A DNA stretch of 64,000 nucleotides from an uncultured Coriobacteriaceae bacterium (GTDB taxonomy: Bacteria > Actinomycetota > Coriobacteriia > Coriobacteriales > Eggerthellaceae): contig CALDCB010000008.1 of NCBI GenBank assembly GCA_937937585.1, positions 124,001-188,000 on the forward strand, written 5' to 3'. The notes beneath the pieces are model-generated. The model saw nothing but the letters and a program-made list of their open reading frames with translations, did no database searches and was not told the origin of the DNA. Position 1 is the stretch's first letter; each line of letters starts with the position of its first letter. This document shows, one piece after another, positions 40,439 through 48,768 of the stretch. The position numbers were made by a program, and so were the translations under genes.

Positions 40439-41344
40439 ATGGCTGCAGACCAGAAAATCAAGATCATCCAGTACACCGACCCACTGTGCACGTGGTGCTA
40501 CGGCATGGAACCCACCATGCGCAAGATCGAGTACCTGCTTGGCGACAAGGTCGAGATCGTCACCATCCTGGGCATGCTCATTGGCGACGTGCGCGACATC
40601 GTCGGTCGCGACGAGCACGCTGACGCACGATTCGTCCAGTTCAAGGAGCAGATGTCGCAAGGCATCAAGAAGGCCGCCAACCGCACCGGCGTGCCCATCG
40701 ATTTCGAAGCCGTCGACAAGCTGGGCATGAACGACATCACGTCCGTTCCCATGTGCCTTGCCTACAAGGCCATGCACATCCAGAACCGCGAGGCTTCCGA
40801 GAAGTTCCTGCGCCGCATGCGCGAGGCCCGTTACGCCGAAGGTCGCACCCTGGTCACGGTTGACGACCTTGTCCAGCTGGCTGCGGAATTCCCCGTCGAC
40901 CTCGAACGATTCAAGAAGGACATGACCGACGGCACCGCCGAGGAGCTATACTCCGCCGACCTCATCACGTCCAGCCAGCATCAGGTGCGCACCTACCCCA
41001 CCTACAACGTCACGTACGGCAAGGCCGAGAAGTCGGCAACGGGCTACAGCGAGTTCGCCTTCTTCAAGAGCGCCATCGCCGAGCTTACCGACGGCGAGAT
41101 CGTCCTTGAAACGCCCGAGTACTCGCTTGACGCCGCCGTGAAGTTCGTCTCGACCTACGGCAGCGTCATGGCTCGCGAGATCCAGGTTCTGTTCGACCTC
41201 ACCGACGAGCAGCTTGCCGCCTGCGTCGACGACCTGCTTGCCATGGGCACCTTCGAAAAGGTCGATGGCGGCAGCAGCTATTTCGTGAAGGCAAAGCCCC
41301 TGTCGTTCTGCAATCCCGCAACGGGCGAGTGTCTGGCACTGTAA
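40439..41344 (+). CDS. DsbA-family (FrnE-like) thiol oxidoreductase, cytoplasmic
   Basis: The thioredoxin-fold active site DPLCTWCYGMEP of this 301-residue protein lies at about residues 14-25, giving CTWC. The long helical insertion and cis-Pro segment (QVRTYPTYNV) are typical of the DsbA/FrnE family. No signal peptide or lipobox is visible, so it should act in the cytosol, like FrnE of Deinococcus, possibly in thiol stress. A second Cys pair occurs at the extreme C-terminus (FCNPATGECLAL). FrnE also has extra C-terminal cysteines. The ribosome site CGGAGGGG is strong, and a good terminator follows. 2-Hydroxychromene-2-carboxylate isomerase relatives share the fold but lack CxxC. Confidence 0.82.
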   Translation: MAADQKIKIIQYTDPLCTWCYGMEPTMRKIEYLLGDKVEIVTILGMLIGDVRDIVGRDEHADARFVQFKEQMSQGIKKAANRTGVPIDFEAVDKLGMNDITSVPMCLAYKAMHIQNREASEKFLRRMREARYAEGRTLVTVDDLVQLAAEFPVDLERFKKDMTDGTAEELYSADLITSSQHQVRTYPTYNVTYGKAEKSATGYSEFAFFKSAIAELTDGEIVLETPEYSLDAAVKFVSTYGSVMAREIQVLFDLTDEQLAACVDDLLAMGTFEKVDGGSSYFVKAKPLSFCNPATGECLAL

Positions 41345-41380
41345 CCCAGCGTTTCAACACGCGGCGAAAAACAAGAAGCA

Positions 41381-41414
41381 CGAAGGCCGGCTCAAGCGAG
41401 TCGGCCTTCTTTTC
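41381..41414 (+). terminator. Terminator of the dsbA-family gene
   Basis: GAAGGCCG and CGGCCTTC form a stem (loop GCTCAAGCGAGT, itself able to pair) followed by TTTTCG, 37 bases after the stop. Confidence 0.85.
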
Positions 41415-41567
41415 GCGCAGGGGCGTCGAAACTAGCACCGACGACAATCCCGAAGCAGCTTTTCTGCAACAATGCAGAACGCCCATCAAGAACGATAATG
41501 CGATGCAGCTGAATTCAATCCCTGCCCCCTTGCCTGTCGCACTTCCCATGTCCGCCGCAATCAGGCG

Positions 41568-43061
41568 CTACTCCAAAGGAAGGCCGCCTGCCGCCTGAAT
41601 CCCGGGAACAGCCGGGATAGTGGCGAATCCGGCTTCAAGCTCTTCATCGGTCGGGATATGGTCTTCCATCTTCCCATTGATGAAGGCGTCGTAAGCCATC
41701 ATGTCAAAATAACCCGTTCCCGTAAGACCAAACAGAATCGTCTTCGCCTCGCCCGTTTCCTTGCATTTCAGAGCCTCGTCAATGGCCACCTTGATGGCAT
41801 GCGAGCTCTCAGGCGCGGGCAGAATGGTTTCGAGCTTCGCGAACTGCACGCCCGCCTGAAAGACCTCCGTCTGCTTCACACTGACCGCACGCGCATAACC
41901 GTCGTGCACCAGTTTGGAAACAATGGGGCTCATGCCGTGGTAACGCAGGCCGCCGGCATGATCGGCCGAGGGGATGAATCCGTTACCGAGCGTGTACATC
42001 TTACACAAGGGACAGGTTTGGCCGGTGTCCGCGAAGTCGTACGCGTAGCGGCCGCGCGTCATAGACGGACAACTTGCGGGCTCGACGCAAATGAAGTCGG
42101 TGTCAGGCTTCGTGCCGTCGAGCTTGTCTTTCATGAAAGCACCCATCAAGCCGCCCACATTGCTCCCACCACCTGCGCAACCAATAACAACATCGGGGTA
42201 TTCGCCCAGCTCTTCCAAAGCCGTTTTCGACTCCAAACCGATGATCGACTGATGAAGCACCACCTGGTTCAAGACACTGCCAAGCTGATAGCGGCCACGA
42301 TTCTCGGGAACATGAAGCGCCCTTTCAACCGCCTCGGAAATAGCCGTTCCAAGAGAACCCGTGCACGTTGGGTCATCGGCGAGCATCTTGCGCCCGATCT
42401 CGGTCGTGTCTGAAGGAGACGGGGTGACGTTGGCGCCGAAAGTTTGCATGATGTTGCGGCGGAACGGCTTCTGCTCGTAGGAGCACTTGACCATGAACAC
42501 CTCGCAATCAAGCCCGTAGTGCGCAGCGGCCTCGGAAAGAGCGGTGCCCCACTGACCGGCACCCGTCTCGGTGGTGATGGTGCTCAACCCCTGCTGAGCA
42601 CCGTAATACGCTTGGGCAAGAGCGGAATTGAGCTTATGCGAGCCCGAGGTGTTGTTGCCTTCGAACTTGTAGAAGATCTTAGCAGGTGTTCCCAAAGCGC
42701 GCTCCAGGTTGTAAGCACGGCACAACGGAGACGGGCGATACACCTTGTACATCTCGCGCACGCCTTCGGGGATGTCGATATAGCGCGTTTCGTCGTCAAG
42801 CTCCTGGCGCACCAGTTCATCGCAGAATACAGGGCGGATGTCCTCGAACGTCGCCACCTCTCCGTTCGGAAGACGCATGGGTTCGGGCTTTTCGGGCATG
42901 TCAGCGCGAACGTTGTAATACTGAGTCGGGATCTGGTCTTCCCTTAGGTAGAGACGATAGGGCTCGCTTTTTTCTTGGCTCGCCTCAGACACGCCGGCCA
43001 AACCGGCCGCCGTTGAAATGAAATTTTCGATAGTGTTTTCGGTGTTCTTCAGATCGTTCAT
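41568..43061 (-). CDS. Tryptophan synthase beta-like, TrpB2 type
   Basis: This 497-residue PLP enzyme of the TrpB2 branch has the PLP lysine in NTSGSHKLNSALAQ and the nearby TETGAGQWGTALS. The phosphate-binding Gly loop GCAGGGSNVGG is also present. It is about 100 residues longer than classical TrpB and has the extended N-terminus of TrpB2. No trpA is adjacent, so it may act on free indole plus serine, salvaging indole in a gut-type niche. Control is by a T-box leader whose specifier reads as UGG (Trp), so expression should rise when tRNA-Trp is uncharged. ATG 43061 follows AAAGGACGAGACT; an 18-residue extension would run into the leader. The gene is monocistronic. Confidence 0.9.
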   Translation of the reverse strand: MNDLKNTENTIENFISTAAGLAGVSEASQEKSEPYRLYLREDQIPTQYYNVRADMPEKPEPMRLPNGEVATFEDIRPVFCDELVRQELDDETRYIDIPEGVREMYKVYRPSPLCRAYNLERALGTPAKIFYKFEGNNTSGSHKLNSALAQAYYGAQQGLSTITTETGAGQWGTALSEAAAHYGLDCEVFMVKCSYEQKPFRRNIMQTFGANVTPSPSDTTEIGRKMLADDPTCTGSLGTAISEAVERALHVPENRGRYQLGSVLNQVVLHQSIIGLESKTALEELGEYPDVVIGCAGGGSNVGGLMGAFMKDKLDGTKPDTDFICVEPASCPSMTRGRYAYDFADTGQTCPLCKMYTLGNGFIPSADHAGGLRYHGMSPIVSKLVHDGYARAVSVKQTEVFQAGVQFAKLETILPAPESSHAIKVAIDEALKCKETGEAKTILFGLTGTGYFDMMAYDAFINGKMEDHIPTDEELEAGFATIPAVPGIQAAGGLPLE

Positions 43062-43172
43062 AGTCTCGTCCTTTCGAGATGCGTGCGGGTTGCCCCGCGG
43101 GATACGGTCGAGCACCGGCTTGGCCTTTGTCAGTGCTCAGCGATGGATTCGCATGCCCGCGTCCCAAGAACG

Positions 43173-43222
43173 AAAAAACCCGCCCTTGATGAAGCGAAAC
43201 ATGCTCCTCAAGGACGGGCTTT
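43173..43222 (-). terminator. T-box intrinsic terminator
   Basis: On the minus strand AGCCCGTCCTTGAGG pairs with CATCAAGGGCGGGT, followed by TTTTTT. It lies 110 bases before the trpB2 start and is the off-state of the T-box. Confidence 0.92.
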
Positions 43223-43476
43223 CAAAACGATTCGATGATCCGAAATCAGAAAACTCGCGGTGCCACCTTGATTCGCCCTTGCGGGCGCACTTTTTTGGAT
43301 GCCATCACATCCGTGGACTCTGACACGGTCCTTGCGTCGCAGCTTATTAACTGCGCCCTCAGCGGCCCATTATGGCGACTTGCTACTGCCGGATCTCAGC
43401 ACCCCGAACTCTCTGTAAGCGCTTCAGTCGCTTTTACTCCCGCTTCAACGGTTTAGGTGTCTTTGGTTGTCAACCT
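43173..43476 (-). promoter_or_regulatory. T-box leader, tryptophan-type, upstream of trpB2
   Basis: On the minus strand the leader contains the T-box sequence AAGGTGGCACCGCGAG (43269-43254), which pairs with the tRNA NCCA end. The stem I AG-bulge CAGAGAGTTCGGGGTGC lies at about 43418-43402 and the distal loop GAGATCCGGC at 43396-43387. The bases ATAATGGGCCGC place a UGG codon at 43369-43367 where the specifier loop is expected. The terminator hairpin follows. Uncharged tRNA-Trp should stabilise the antiterminator and switch on trpB2. Confidence 0.9.
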
Positions 43477-43482
43477 GGGCGC

Positions 43483-43512
43483 ATTTTAAGTCGATCGGAA
43501 CGAGCGCGTCAA
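43483..43512 (-). promoter_or_regulatory. Promoter of the T-box/trpB2 transcript
   Basis: On the minus strand TTGACG (43512-43507) and TAAAAT (43488-43483) are separated by 18 bases. The transcript would start near 43476, just before the T-box stem I. Confidence 0.65.
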
Positions 43513-43580
43513 GCGTTTTTTCAAACCGAAAATGAAAATCGACGCAAGACGATTGTGAAAACCATCGGCCCCAGACGCAC

Positions 43581-43612
43581 GAATGCCGACCGGAAAGATC
43601 CGATCGGCATTC
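43581..43612 (-). terminator. Hairpin after the first aryl-sulfate sulfotransferase gene
   Basis: GAATGCCGA and TCGGCATTC form a stem, extendable by CCGG/CCGA mismatched pairs, 40 bases after the stop at 43653. There is no T tract. Apart from this hairpin and the trpB2 promoter, the 43477-43652 stretch shows nothing further. Confidence 0.4.
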
Positions 43613-43652
43613 GAAAGATCACGCGTTGGAGCGCGTTCGCGTTTTGCGCGGA

Positions 43653-45077
43653 CTACTCGTCCAGGCCGGTAACGCAGGCAGCGACATGGGTGTCGAACGC
43701 ATGAGCGCCCTCGACATCGCGTGCGCCCTCATCCCAGTTGTTGGGATCGACGTCGCCGATGTGGAACTCGTCCACGTTCATGCGAGGAATCTCGATCTCC
43801 TCGGGCTTCTCGATCTGGGGAACCCACTCGTACGGGATGCGATAAGCACGATACAGGAACAGACCGCGCGGAGCAACGTACTCCCAAACCAGCTTCTTGT
43901 CAGCGGTGTACTCGCGAACGATGCCGCTGCAGCCCTCGGTGATAACCGTGTTGCCGTTGGGCATACGCTGAGCAGCAGAGGTCAGCGGGCTATAGAAGTA
44001 GTTGGTGTTGTAGTTGAAGCCAGCAGCGACGGGCAGCGGCTCGCCGGTGCACTCCCAAACGATCTCGAGGTTGGTCGGGTTGAACTCGACGACGCGAGAA
44101 CCATCGCGACGGGTGACCTTCAGGCCGGTCTTGGAGGTCTGGCTCGGTGCGCCGTAACCGGCCCAACCGCCGTTGTCGTACAGCATGATGTTGCCCTCGC
44201 CCGGCAGGCCCTTGGGGATCATGTGGGTGAAGTGCGGGCCGACGATGGTGCCGAACAGACGCAGCTCAGAGGTCTTGGTGAAGTCGGGGCCGACCTGCCA
44301 GACAACCTCGCCGGTCTCATGGGAAATGATCCACATGATGTTGGCCTCGCGGGAGTCCATGATGATGTTCTCAGGGTGGAAGCGCTCATCGCCCTCATCG
44401 TACCAGTGGTTGGGACCCAGGTAAGAGGCGCAGTTCACATGGAAGATGTCGCCCTGACCCTCGGGACCGCAGTGCTGGGTGTTGGGGTTGCGGAACATGG
44501 CATTCTTGATGGTCTCATCAAGGCCGAACTCGTTGAAGTGGTCGAGCATGTTCCACTCCCAGAGGATGTTGCCCTCGCGGTCGATCTCGATCAGGCGATC
44601 CTCAAGAAGGAGCTGCGGGGAGATCTTGGGCTTGCGCACGTCGTTGTGCGTGAGGATGAGCATCTTGTTGAAGTTGGGGTCAGGCTCCTGACCAGGGCAG
44701 AAGTAGCCAGTGGGGCTGCCGGAGACCTGGTAGTCATGATGCTGACGAGCCATCCAACGCTCACCGTCGGGGTCGTTGATCAGCTGGTTGTGATCGAACG
44801 TCCACTCGACGTTGCCGTCCATGTCGATCATGGTCAGATCTTCCATGTCCTGATAGCCGTTTTCACGGGGACGGCAAGCCCTGGTGCCAATGACATGACC
44901 GCCGGGCAGAACCTTGGGCGGGAAGCCATTGAAGTTCTTGAAGTAACGAACGACCCTGCCGTTCATGTCGACCATAACGACTCCGTAGCCATCTGCATCG
45001 TAGATGGTGTAGCCGCTATAAGCCTCGTCGGGATAATAGACCGTGGTACCAGTGGGATAAACATTTGGACGTCCCAT
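43653..45077 (-). CDS. Aryl-sulfate sulfotransferase (ASST family), copy 1
   Basis: This 474-residue protein is a beta-propeller-like ASST. The family transfers sulfate from aryl sulfates to phenols by a ping-pong mechanism through a sulfo-histidine, without PAPS. Repeated blade motifs such as MIDMDGNVEWTF, EIDREGNILWEW and NPTNLEIVWEC are visible. The segment FHVNCASYL (His213) corresponds to the HVNS segment of E. coli AssT, and PHFTHMIPKG (His282/285) plus FDNG-like LYDNGGW are further conserved blocks. There is no signal peptide, unlike E. coli AssT, which is periplasmic. ATG 45077 follows AAAGGAACGAC. The gene follows a close paralogue on the same strand with its own leader, so expression may be separate. 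Confidence 0.85.
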   Translation of the reverse strand: MGRPNVYPTGTTVYYPDEAYSGYTIYDADGYGVVMVDMNGRVVRYFKNFNGFPPKVLPGGHVIGTRACRPRENGYQDMEDLTMIDMDGNVEWTFDHNQLINDPDGERWMARQHHDYQVSGSPTGYFCPGQEPDPNFNKMLILTHNDVRKPKISPQLLLEDRLIEIDREGNILWEWNMLDHFNEFGLDETIKNAMFRNPNTQHCGPEGQGDIFHVNCASYLGPNHWYDEGDERFHPENIIMDSREANIMWIISHETGEVVWQVGPDFTKTSELRLFGTIVGPHFTHMIPKGLPGEGNIMLYDNGGWAGYGAPSQTSKTGLKVTRRDGSRVVEFNPTNLEIVWECTGEPLPVAAGFNYNTNYFYSPLTSAAQRMPNGNTVITEGCSGIVREYTADKKLVWEYVAPRGLFLYRAYRIPYEWVPQIEKPEEIEIPRMNVDEFHIGDVDPNNWDEGARDVEGAHAFDTHVAACVTGLDE

Positions 45078-45279
45078 GTCGTTCCTTTCTCGCAACGTCG
45101 GCGCACTCCACGCCGATCCTGATACGGTCGAACAGTTCATAGATTATGCGAGAAACGATCACAAGAACAGCTTAAAGGGCCTACTTCTCTGATTTGCAAA
45201 CAAACACGATCTGTCGGTTTTCCCATCAGATATATAATTGGTTCGTTATGCCGACGTATTATCTATTCAAATAAAGAAT

Positions 45280-45312
45280 GCAGGTCAGAGCCATAATTCA
45301 GCTCCAACCTGC
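45280..45312 (-). terminator. Terminator between the two sulfotransferase genes
   Basis: On the minus strand GCAGGTTGGAGC pairs with GCTCTGACCTGC (mismatched centre), followed by ATTCTTTATTT. It lies 40 bases after the stop of the upstream paralogue (45353). The region 45078-45279 is A+T-rich and probably holds the promoter of copy 1. Confidence 0.7.
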
Positions 45313-45352
45313 CTTCGTTGAACCAACTATTTCGGCCGAGTTTTCCGATTAG

Positions 45353-46780
45353 TTAGTCAAGACTCTCGACACACTTGGCCATCTGGGTATCGAACGCATG
45401 AGCGCCCTCGACCTCGACCACGGCGCTCTCCCAGTCGGTAGGAGCGGCGCCCGGCACTTGGAAATTGAAGAGGTCCAGACGCTCGACCGGGGTCTCGACC
45501 GGCTTCTCCAGCTGCGGAACCCACTCGTAAGGAATACGATAAGCGCGATACAGGAACGTCTCGGCTGGAACGACGTACTCCCAAACGATCTGGTTCTCGG
45601 GCGTGACCTCGCGCAGGATGCAGGAAACGCCCTCGCAGATCAGCGTGTTGCCGTTGGGCAGACGCTGCGCGTCGGACGTCAGCGGGCTGTAGAAGTCGGA
45701 GGCCTTGGGGTTGAAGCCGCCGTCGACCGTCATACCCTCCTTCTCGCCCTTGCATTCCCAGACGATCTCAAGCGTGGTGGGATCGAACTCGACGACGCGC
45801 GAGTAATCGCGGCGAACCGCCTTGCCGCCGATCTTGGAGAACTGGTTCGGCAGACCATAGCCGGCCCAGCCGCCGTTGTCGTAAACCATGACGTGGCCCT
45901 CGCCCGGCAGGCCCTTGGGGATCATGTGAGTGTGGTGCGGGCCGACGATGGTGCCGAACAAGCGAAGCTCGGGCGTCTTGGTGAAGTCGGGGCCGACCTT
46001 CCAAACAACCTCGCCGGTCTCGTGGGAGATGATCCACATCATGTTGCACTCGCGGGAGTCCATGATGATGTTCTCGGGGTTGAAGCGCTCATCGCCCTCG
46101 TCGTACCAATGGTTGGGGCCCAGGTAAGAAGCGCAGTTCACGTGGAACAGGTCGCCCTGGCCTTCGGGGCCGGCATGCTGAACGTTGGGGCTACGGAAGA
46201 TGACGTTCTTCTGAGCCTCGGTCAAACCGAACTCGTTGAAGTGGTCGAGCATCTTCCACTCCCACAGCAGGTTGCCCTCACGGTCGATCTCGATCAAGCG
46301 GTCCTCAAGCAGGTTCTGCGGGCTGATCTTCGGCTTCTTGACGTCATTGTGCGTAAGGAGCAGCATCTTGTCGAAGTTGGGATCGGGATCCATGCCCGGA
46401 ACCCAGTAACCAACCGGATTGCCGGAAACCTGGAAATCATGATGCTGGCGGGCCATCCAACGCTCGCCATCGGGGTCGTTGATGAGCTGGTTGTGGTTGA
46501 AGGTCCACTCGACATTGCCGTCCATGTCGAACATGGAGAGGTCTTCCTGATCCTGGTAGCCGTTCTCGGCAGGACGCGTGGCCCTGGAGGCGATCATATG
46601 GCCGCCGGGGAGCATCTTGGGCGGGAAGCCGTAGCAATCCTTCCAACGACGAACGACCTTGCCGTTCATGTCAAGCAGAATGACGCCCAGAGGCGGAATA
46701 GACAAAACGGTATAGCCGTTCTGGCACTTCTCGGGATCGTAGACAGTGGTGCCGGTGGGATAAATAGTTGGACGTCCCAT
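45353..46780 (-). CDS. Aryl-sulfate sulfotransferase (ASST family), copy 2
   Basis: This 475-residue close paralogue of the downstream gene has the same start (MGRPTIYPTGTTVY) and the same blade motifs (DMDGNVEWTF, EIDREGNLLWEW). Long runs are identical, such as SYLGPNHWYDEGDERF and HMIPKGLPGEG. The greatest differences are in the first 50 residues, around SDFYSPLTS, and at the C-terminus. The FHVN and GPHHTHMIPKG histidines are conserved, so both copies look active. It also has no export signal. ATG 46780 has AGGAGAAAGG upstream. The A+T-rich leader contains two palindromes that may bind a regulator. Tandem paralogues suggest dosage or different aryl substrates. Confidence 0.85.
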   Translation of the reverse strand: MGRPTIYPTGTTVYDPEKCQNGYTVLSIPPLGVILLDMNGKVVRRWKDCYGFPPKMLPGGHMIASRATRPAENGYQDQEDLSMFDMDGNVEWTFNHNQLINDPDGERWMARQHHDFQVSGNPVGYWVPGMDPDPNFDKMLLLTHNDVKKPKISPQNLLEDRLIEIDREGNLLWEWKMLDHFNEFGLTEAQKNVIFRSPNVQHAGPEGQGDLFHVNCASYLGPNHWYDEGDERFNPENIIMDSRECNMMWIISHETGEVVWKVGPDFTKTPELRLFGTIVGPHHTHMIPKGLPGEGHVMVYDNGGWAGYGLPNQFSKIGGKAVRRDYSRVVEFDPTTLEIVWECKGEKEGMTVDGGFNPKASDFYSPLTSDAQRLPNGNTLICEGVSCILREVTPENQIVWEYVVPAETFLYRAYRIPYEWVPQLEKPVETPVERLDLFNFQVPGAAPTDWESAVVEVEGAHAFDTQMAKCVESLD

Positions 46781-46826
46781 AACGTACCTTTCTCCTGTGT
46801 TACTCCAAAACCCTAAACTCTCTTTA

Positions 46827-46859
46827 TCGGTAATTCCGATGTTGTATCTGACTACAACA
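46827..46859. promoter_or_regulatory. Two adjacent palindromes upstream of the ASST copy 2 gene
   Basis: ATCGG-TAATT-CCGAT (46827-46841) and TGTTGTA-TCTGAC-TACAACA (46840-46859) overlap by two bases, 50-80 bases before the ATG at 46780. They are typical in size for dimeric repressor or activator sites. No equivalent pair was found before copy 1. Confidence 0.5.
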
Positions 46860-47029
46860 GATCACCTCTGCATATTACCGCAGGTTCCGATGGTGTTGGT
46901 ATAAGAATGAGCTATGAATACGACTGTAACCTGTTCGTTTTATTCGGGATATCCGATGATGAGAAGACAACTGAATCGAAGTAGAATGTGTCTGAAAATC
47001 ATGAACCGGAGAAAGGAAGCGCGATCGCC

Positions 47030-47261
47030 ATGATCGACCAGATCGCCAAGCGAGCAAGCGTACGTCGTTTCAAAGACGAGCCCGTCAGCGCCGAAGCAGT
47101 GACCGAACTTCTTCGCGCGGCTATGGCCGCGCCCTCGGGCGGCAACCAGCAGCCCTGGGAATTCTACGTCGTGCGCGCTTGTTCCCTGCGGCGTCCCCGA
47201 CGGCGGAGTGAACGCCCAAGGACCTAGTCGCTTCGACGCCTCACGCATTCACGAGCGTTAA
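47030..47261 (+). pseudogene. Nitroreductase-family remnant with internal deletion
   Basis: The first 50 codons (MIDQIAKRASVRRFKDEPVS ... MAAPSGGNQQPWEFYVVR) are the N-terminus of an FMN-dependent nitroreductase with the FMN-binding RxSVRRF and PSGGNQQPW motifs. Immediately after, in another frame, comes VPCGVPDGGVNAQG then SRFDASRIHER-stop, the typical end of the same family (LG-P...RFD.SRIH). About 100 middle codons are missing and the junction shifts the frame near 47175, so the gene is dead. A good ribosome site (AAAGGAAG) remains. The original enzyme probably reduced nitro compounds or quinones. Confidence 0.8.
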
Positions 47262-47294
47262 AGCGCTTGCAGCAATTCGCGCTGTTGCGCCGCC

Positions 47295-48614
47295 TTACAG
47301 GAACTTGTCGAGCTCGCGATCGACCACGGCGTTTCGTTTCACCTTCGGAGCGGCGATGAAATGCCCGCGATGAACCACATGCTTCACCGTGCGCAGTGCG
47401 CACAGGTCGTCGAGCGGGTTGGAATCCACCACGATCATGTCGGCGCACTTCCCCACCTCGATGGAACCGGTGATGTCGCCCACTCCCGCAAGCTCGGCGT
47501 TGCGCAGCGTCGCCGTATGAAGGGCGAACTGACGAGGCACGCCAACGTACTTCTCGAAGTAGCGAAGCTCGCGCCAGAAGTCGTACTGAGTGATCCAAGG
47601 GCAACCGACGTCGTTGCCCAGAGCAACGGGCACGCCCTGTTCCAAAGCCGCCTTCGAATTGGCGATGACACCCTCGAAGACCATGTTGCCATTGTATTGC
47701 TCGACCTCGCTCGCATTGGAAGCCGAGCGATCGAACAACGCGTACGGCAAAGCGGGTGAGATCGTGGTGCACAGGAACGACTGATTCTTCTTGAATAGAT
47801 CCATGATCTCGTCGGTGGGCGCAGCACCGTGCTCGATGGAATCGACGCCGCCCTCAAGCGCCACGCGAACACCTTCAGTCGATTCGACATGGGCGGCAAC
47901 AAGGAACCCAAGCTCGTGAGCCTTGTCGCACACCGCGCGAACCATGGCTGGGTCCATCTTCATCTCGCCCGGGGTACCCTTCTCGGTTGCATCAAGCACG
48001 CCGCCGGTGATCATGAGCTTGATAAGGTCGGCTCCCTGCGACTTGGCGATGTCCACCTGCACAAGCGCCTCGGGAATGCTGTGCGCGGCAATGGCAACGG
48101 AACCTGCCATATGACCGCCGGGAACCGAGATGCCCTCGTTGGCGGCAAGGATGCGCGGGGCCTCGATCTGGCACGCAAGGCCGGCATCGCGCACGCGCGT
48201 GTCAAAATCGCCAAGACCGCCCACCGTACGGATGGTCGTGACGCCGCTATGCAACTCCAAACGCGCGTATTCGGAAACCAATCGATAAGCAACGGCACGT
48301 GTCAACCCGTTGGCCATAACCTTCTTGACCAGCGCTTCGTTGTCACGTTGCTTCTTCTGAGGCTTTCCGTTGCCGGCAAGGTGAACATGCATGTTGACAA
48401 GACCGGGAAGCAAATACGCACCCTTCAGGTCAACCGTTTTGCAGCCGTCAAGGTCGACCTCGGCCATAGGCGACACGGCCGCGATGTGCTGGCCTTCGAC
48501 GACTACCGCGTAGTTTTCAAGAACCTCCATGTTCTCAGTTCCGTCAAGCACGTTGGCGTTGATATACGCCGTTTTGGCACCGGTCGCGATTTCAAAGGAA
48601 GCCTTCTTCCCCAT
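47295..48614 (-). CDS. Amidohydrolase family metal-dependent hydrolase (imidazolonepropionase/prolidase-like)
   Basis: This 439-residue TIM-barrel amidohydrolase has the metal motif LVNMHVHLAGNG (HxH). The probable carboxylated Lys is in GADLIKLMITGGV, His ligands lie in LVAAHVESTEG and DSIEHGAAP, and the catalytic Asp is in LGNDVGCPW. N- and C-terminal small beta domains (about 1-65 and 375-439) frame the barrel. The subgroup hydrolyses dipeptides such as X-Pro, or cyclic amides. No signal peptide is present. The start ATG 48614 follows GGAAGGAGAGCAAG. The gene ends about 30 bases from the nitroreductase remnant that converges on it. The exact substrate cannot be read. Confidence 0.85.
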   Translation of the reverse strand: MGKKASFEIATGAKTAYINANVLDGTENMEVLENYAVVVEGQHIAAVSPMAEVDLDGCKTVDLKGAYLLPGLVNMHVHLAGNGKPQKKQRDNEALVKKVMANGLTRAVAYRLVSEYARLELHSGVTTIRTVGGLGDFDTRVRDAGLACQIEAPRILAANEGISVPGGHMAGSVAIAAHSIPEALVQVDIAKSQGADLIKLMITGGVLDATEKGTPGEMKMDPAMVRAVCDKAHELGFLVAAHVESTEGVRVALEGGVDSIEHGAAPTDEIMDLFKKNQSFLCTTISPALPYALFDRSASNASEVEQYNGNMVFEGVIANSKAALEQGVPVALGNDVGCPWITQYDFWRELRYFEKYVGVPRQFALHTATLRNAELAGVGDITGSIEVGKCADMIVVDSNPLDDLCALRTVKHVVHRGHFIAAPKVKRNAVVDRELDKFL

Positions 48615-48689
48615 CTTGCTCTCCTTCCACCTTGCAAACTTTGCGCCATTATACAGAACGCAGACGCCCTAAACGCATCTGGAAACGAA

Positions 48690-48721
48690 GCGAGGAGCAA
48701 CCGTTTCCAGTTACTCCTCGC
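48690..48721 (-). terminator. Terminator of alaS
   Basis: On the minus strand GCGAGGAGTAACTGG and CCGTTGCTCCTCGC form a stem-loop (GCGAGGAG/CTCCTCGC), followed by TTCGTTTCC. It lies 48 bases after the alaS stop. Confidence 0.7.
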
Positions 48722-48768
48722 CTTTAAGCAATATGGGGTTTATCAGCGCGTATGCAGCTGAAGCAAAC

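Noticed and set aside
47030..47227. Intact small nitroreductase-like gene
   Set aside because: The frame ends after the FMN motif, while the family C-terminus is found in another frame directly after it, so deletion is the better explanation.
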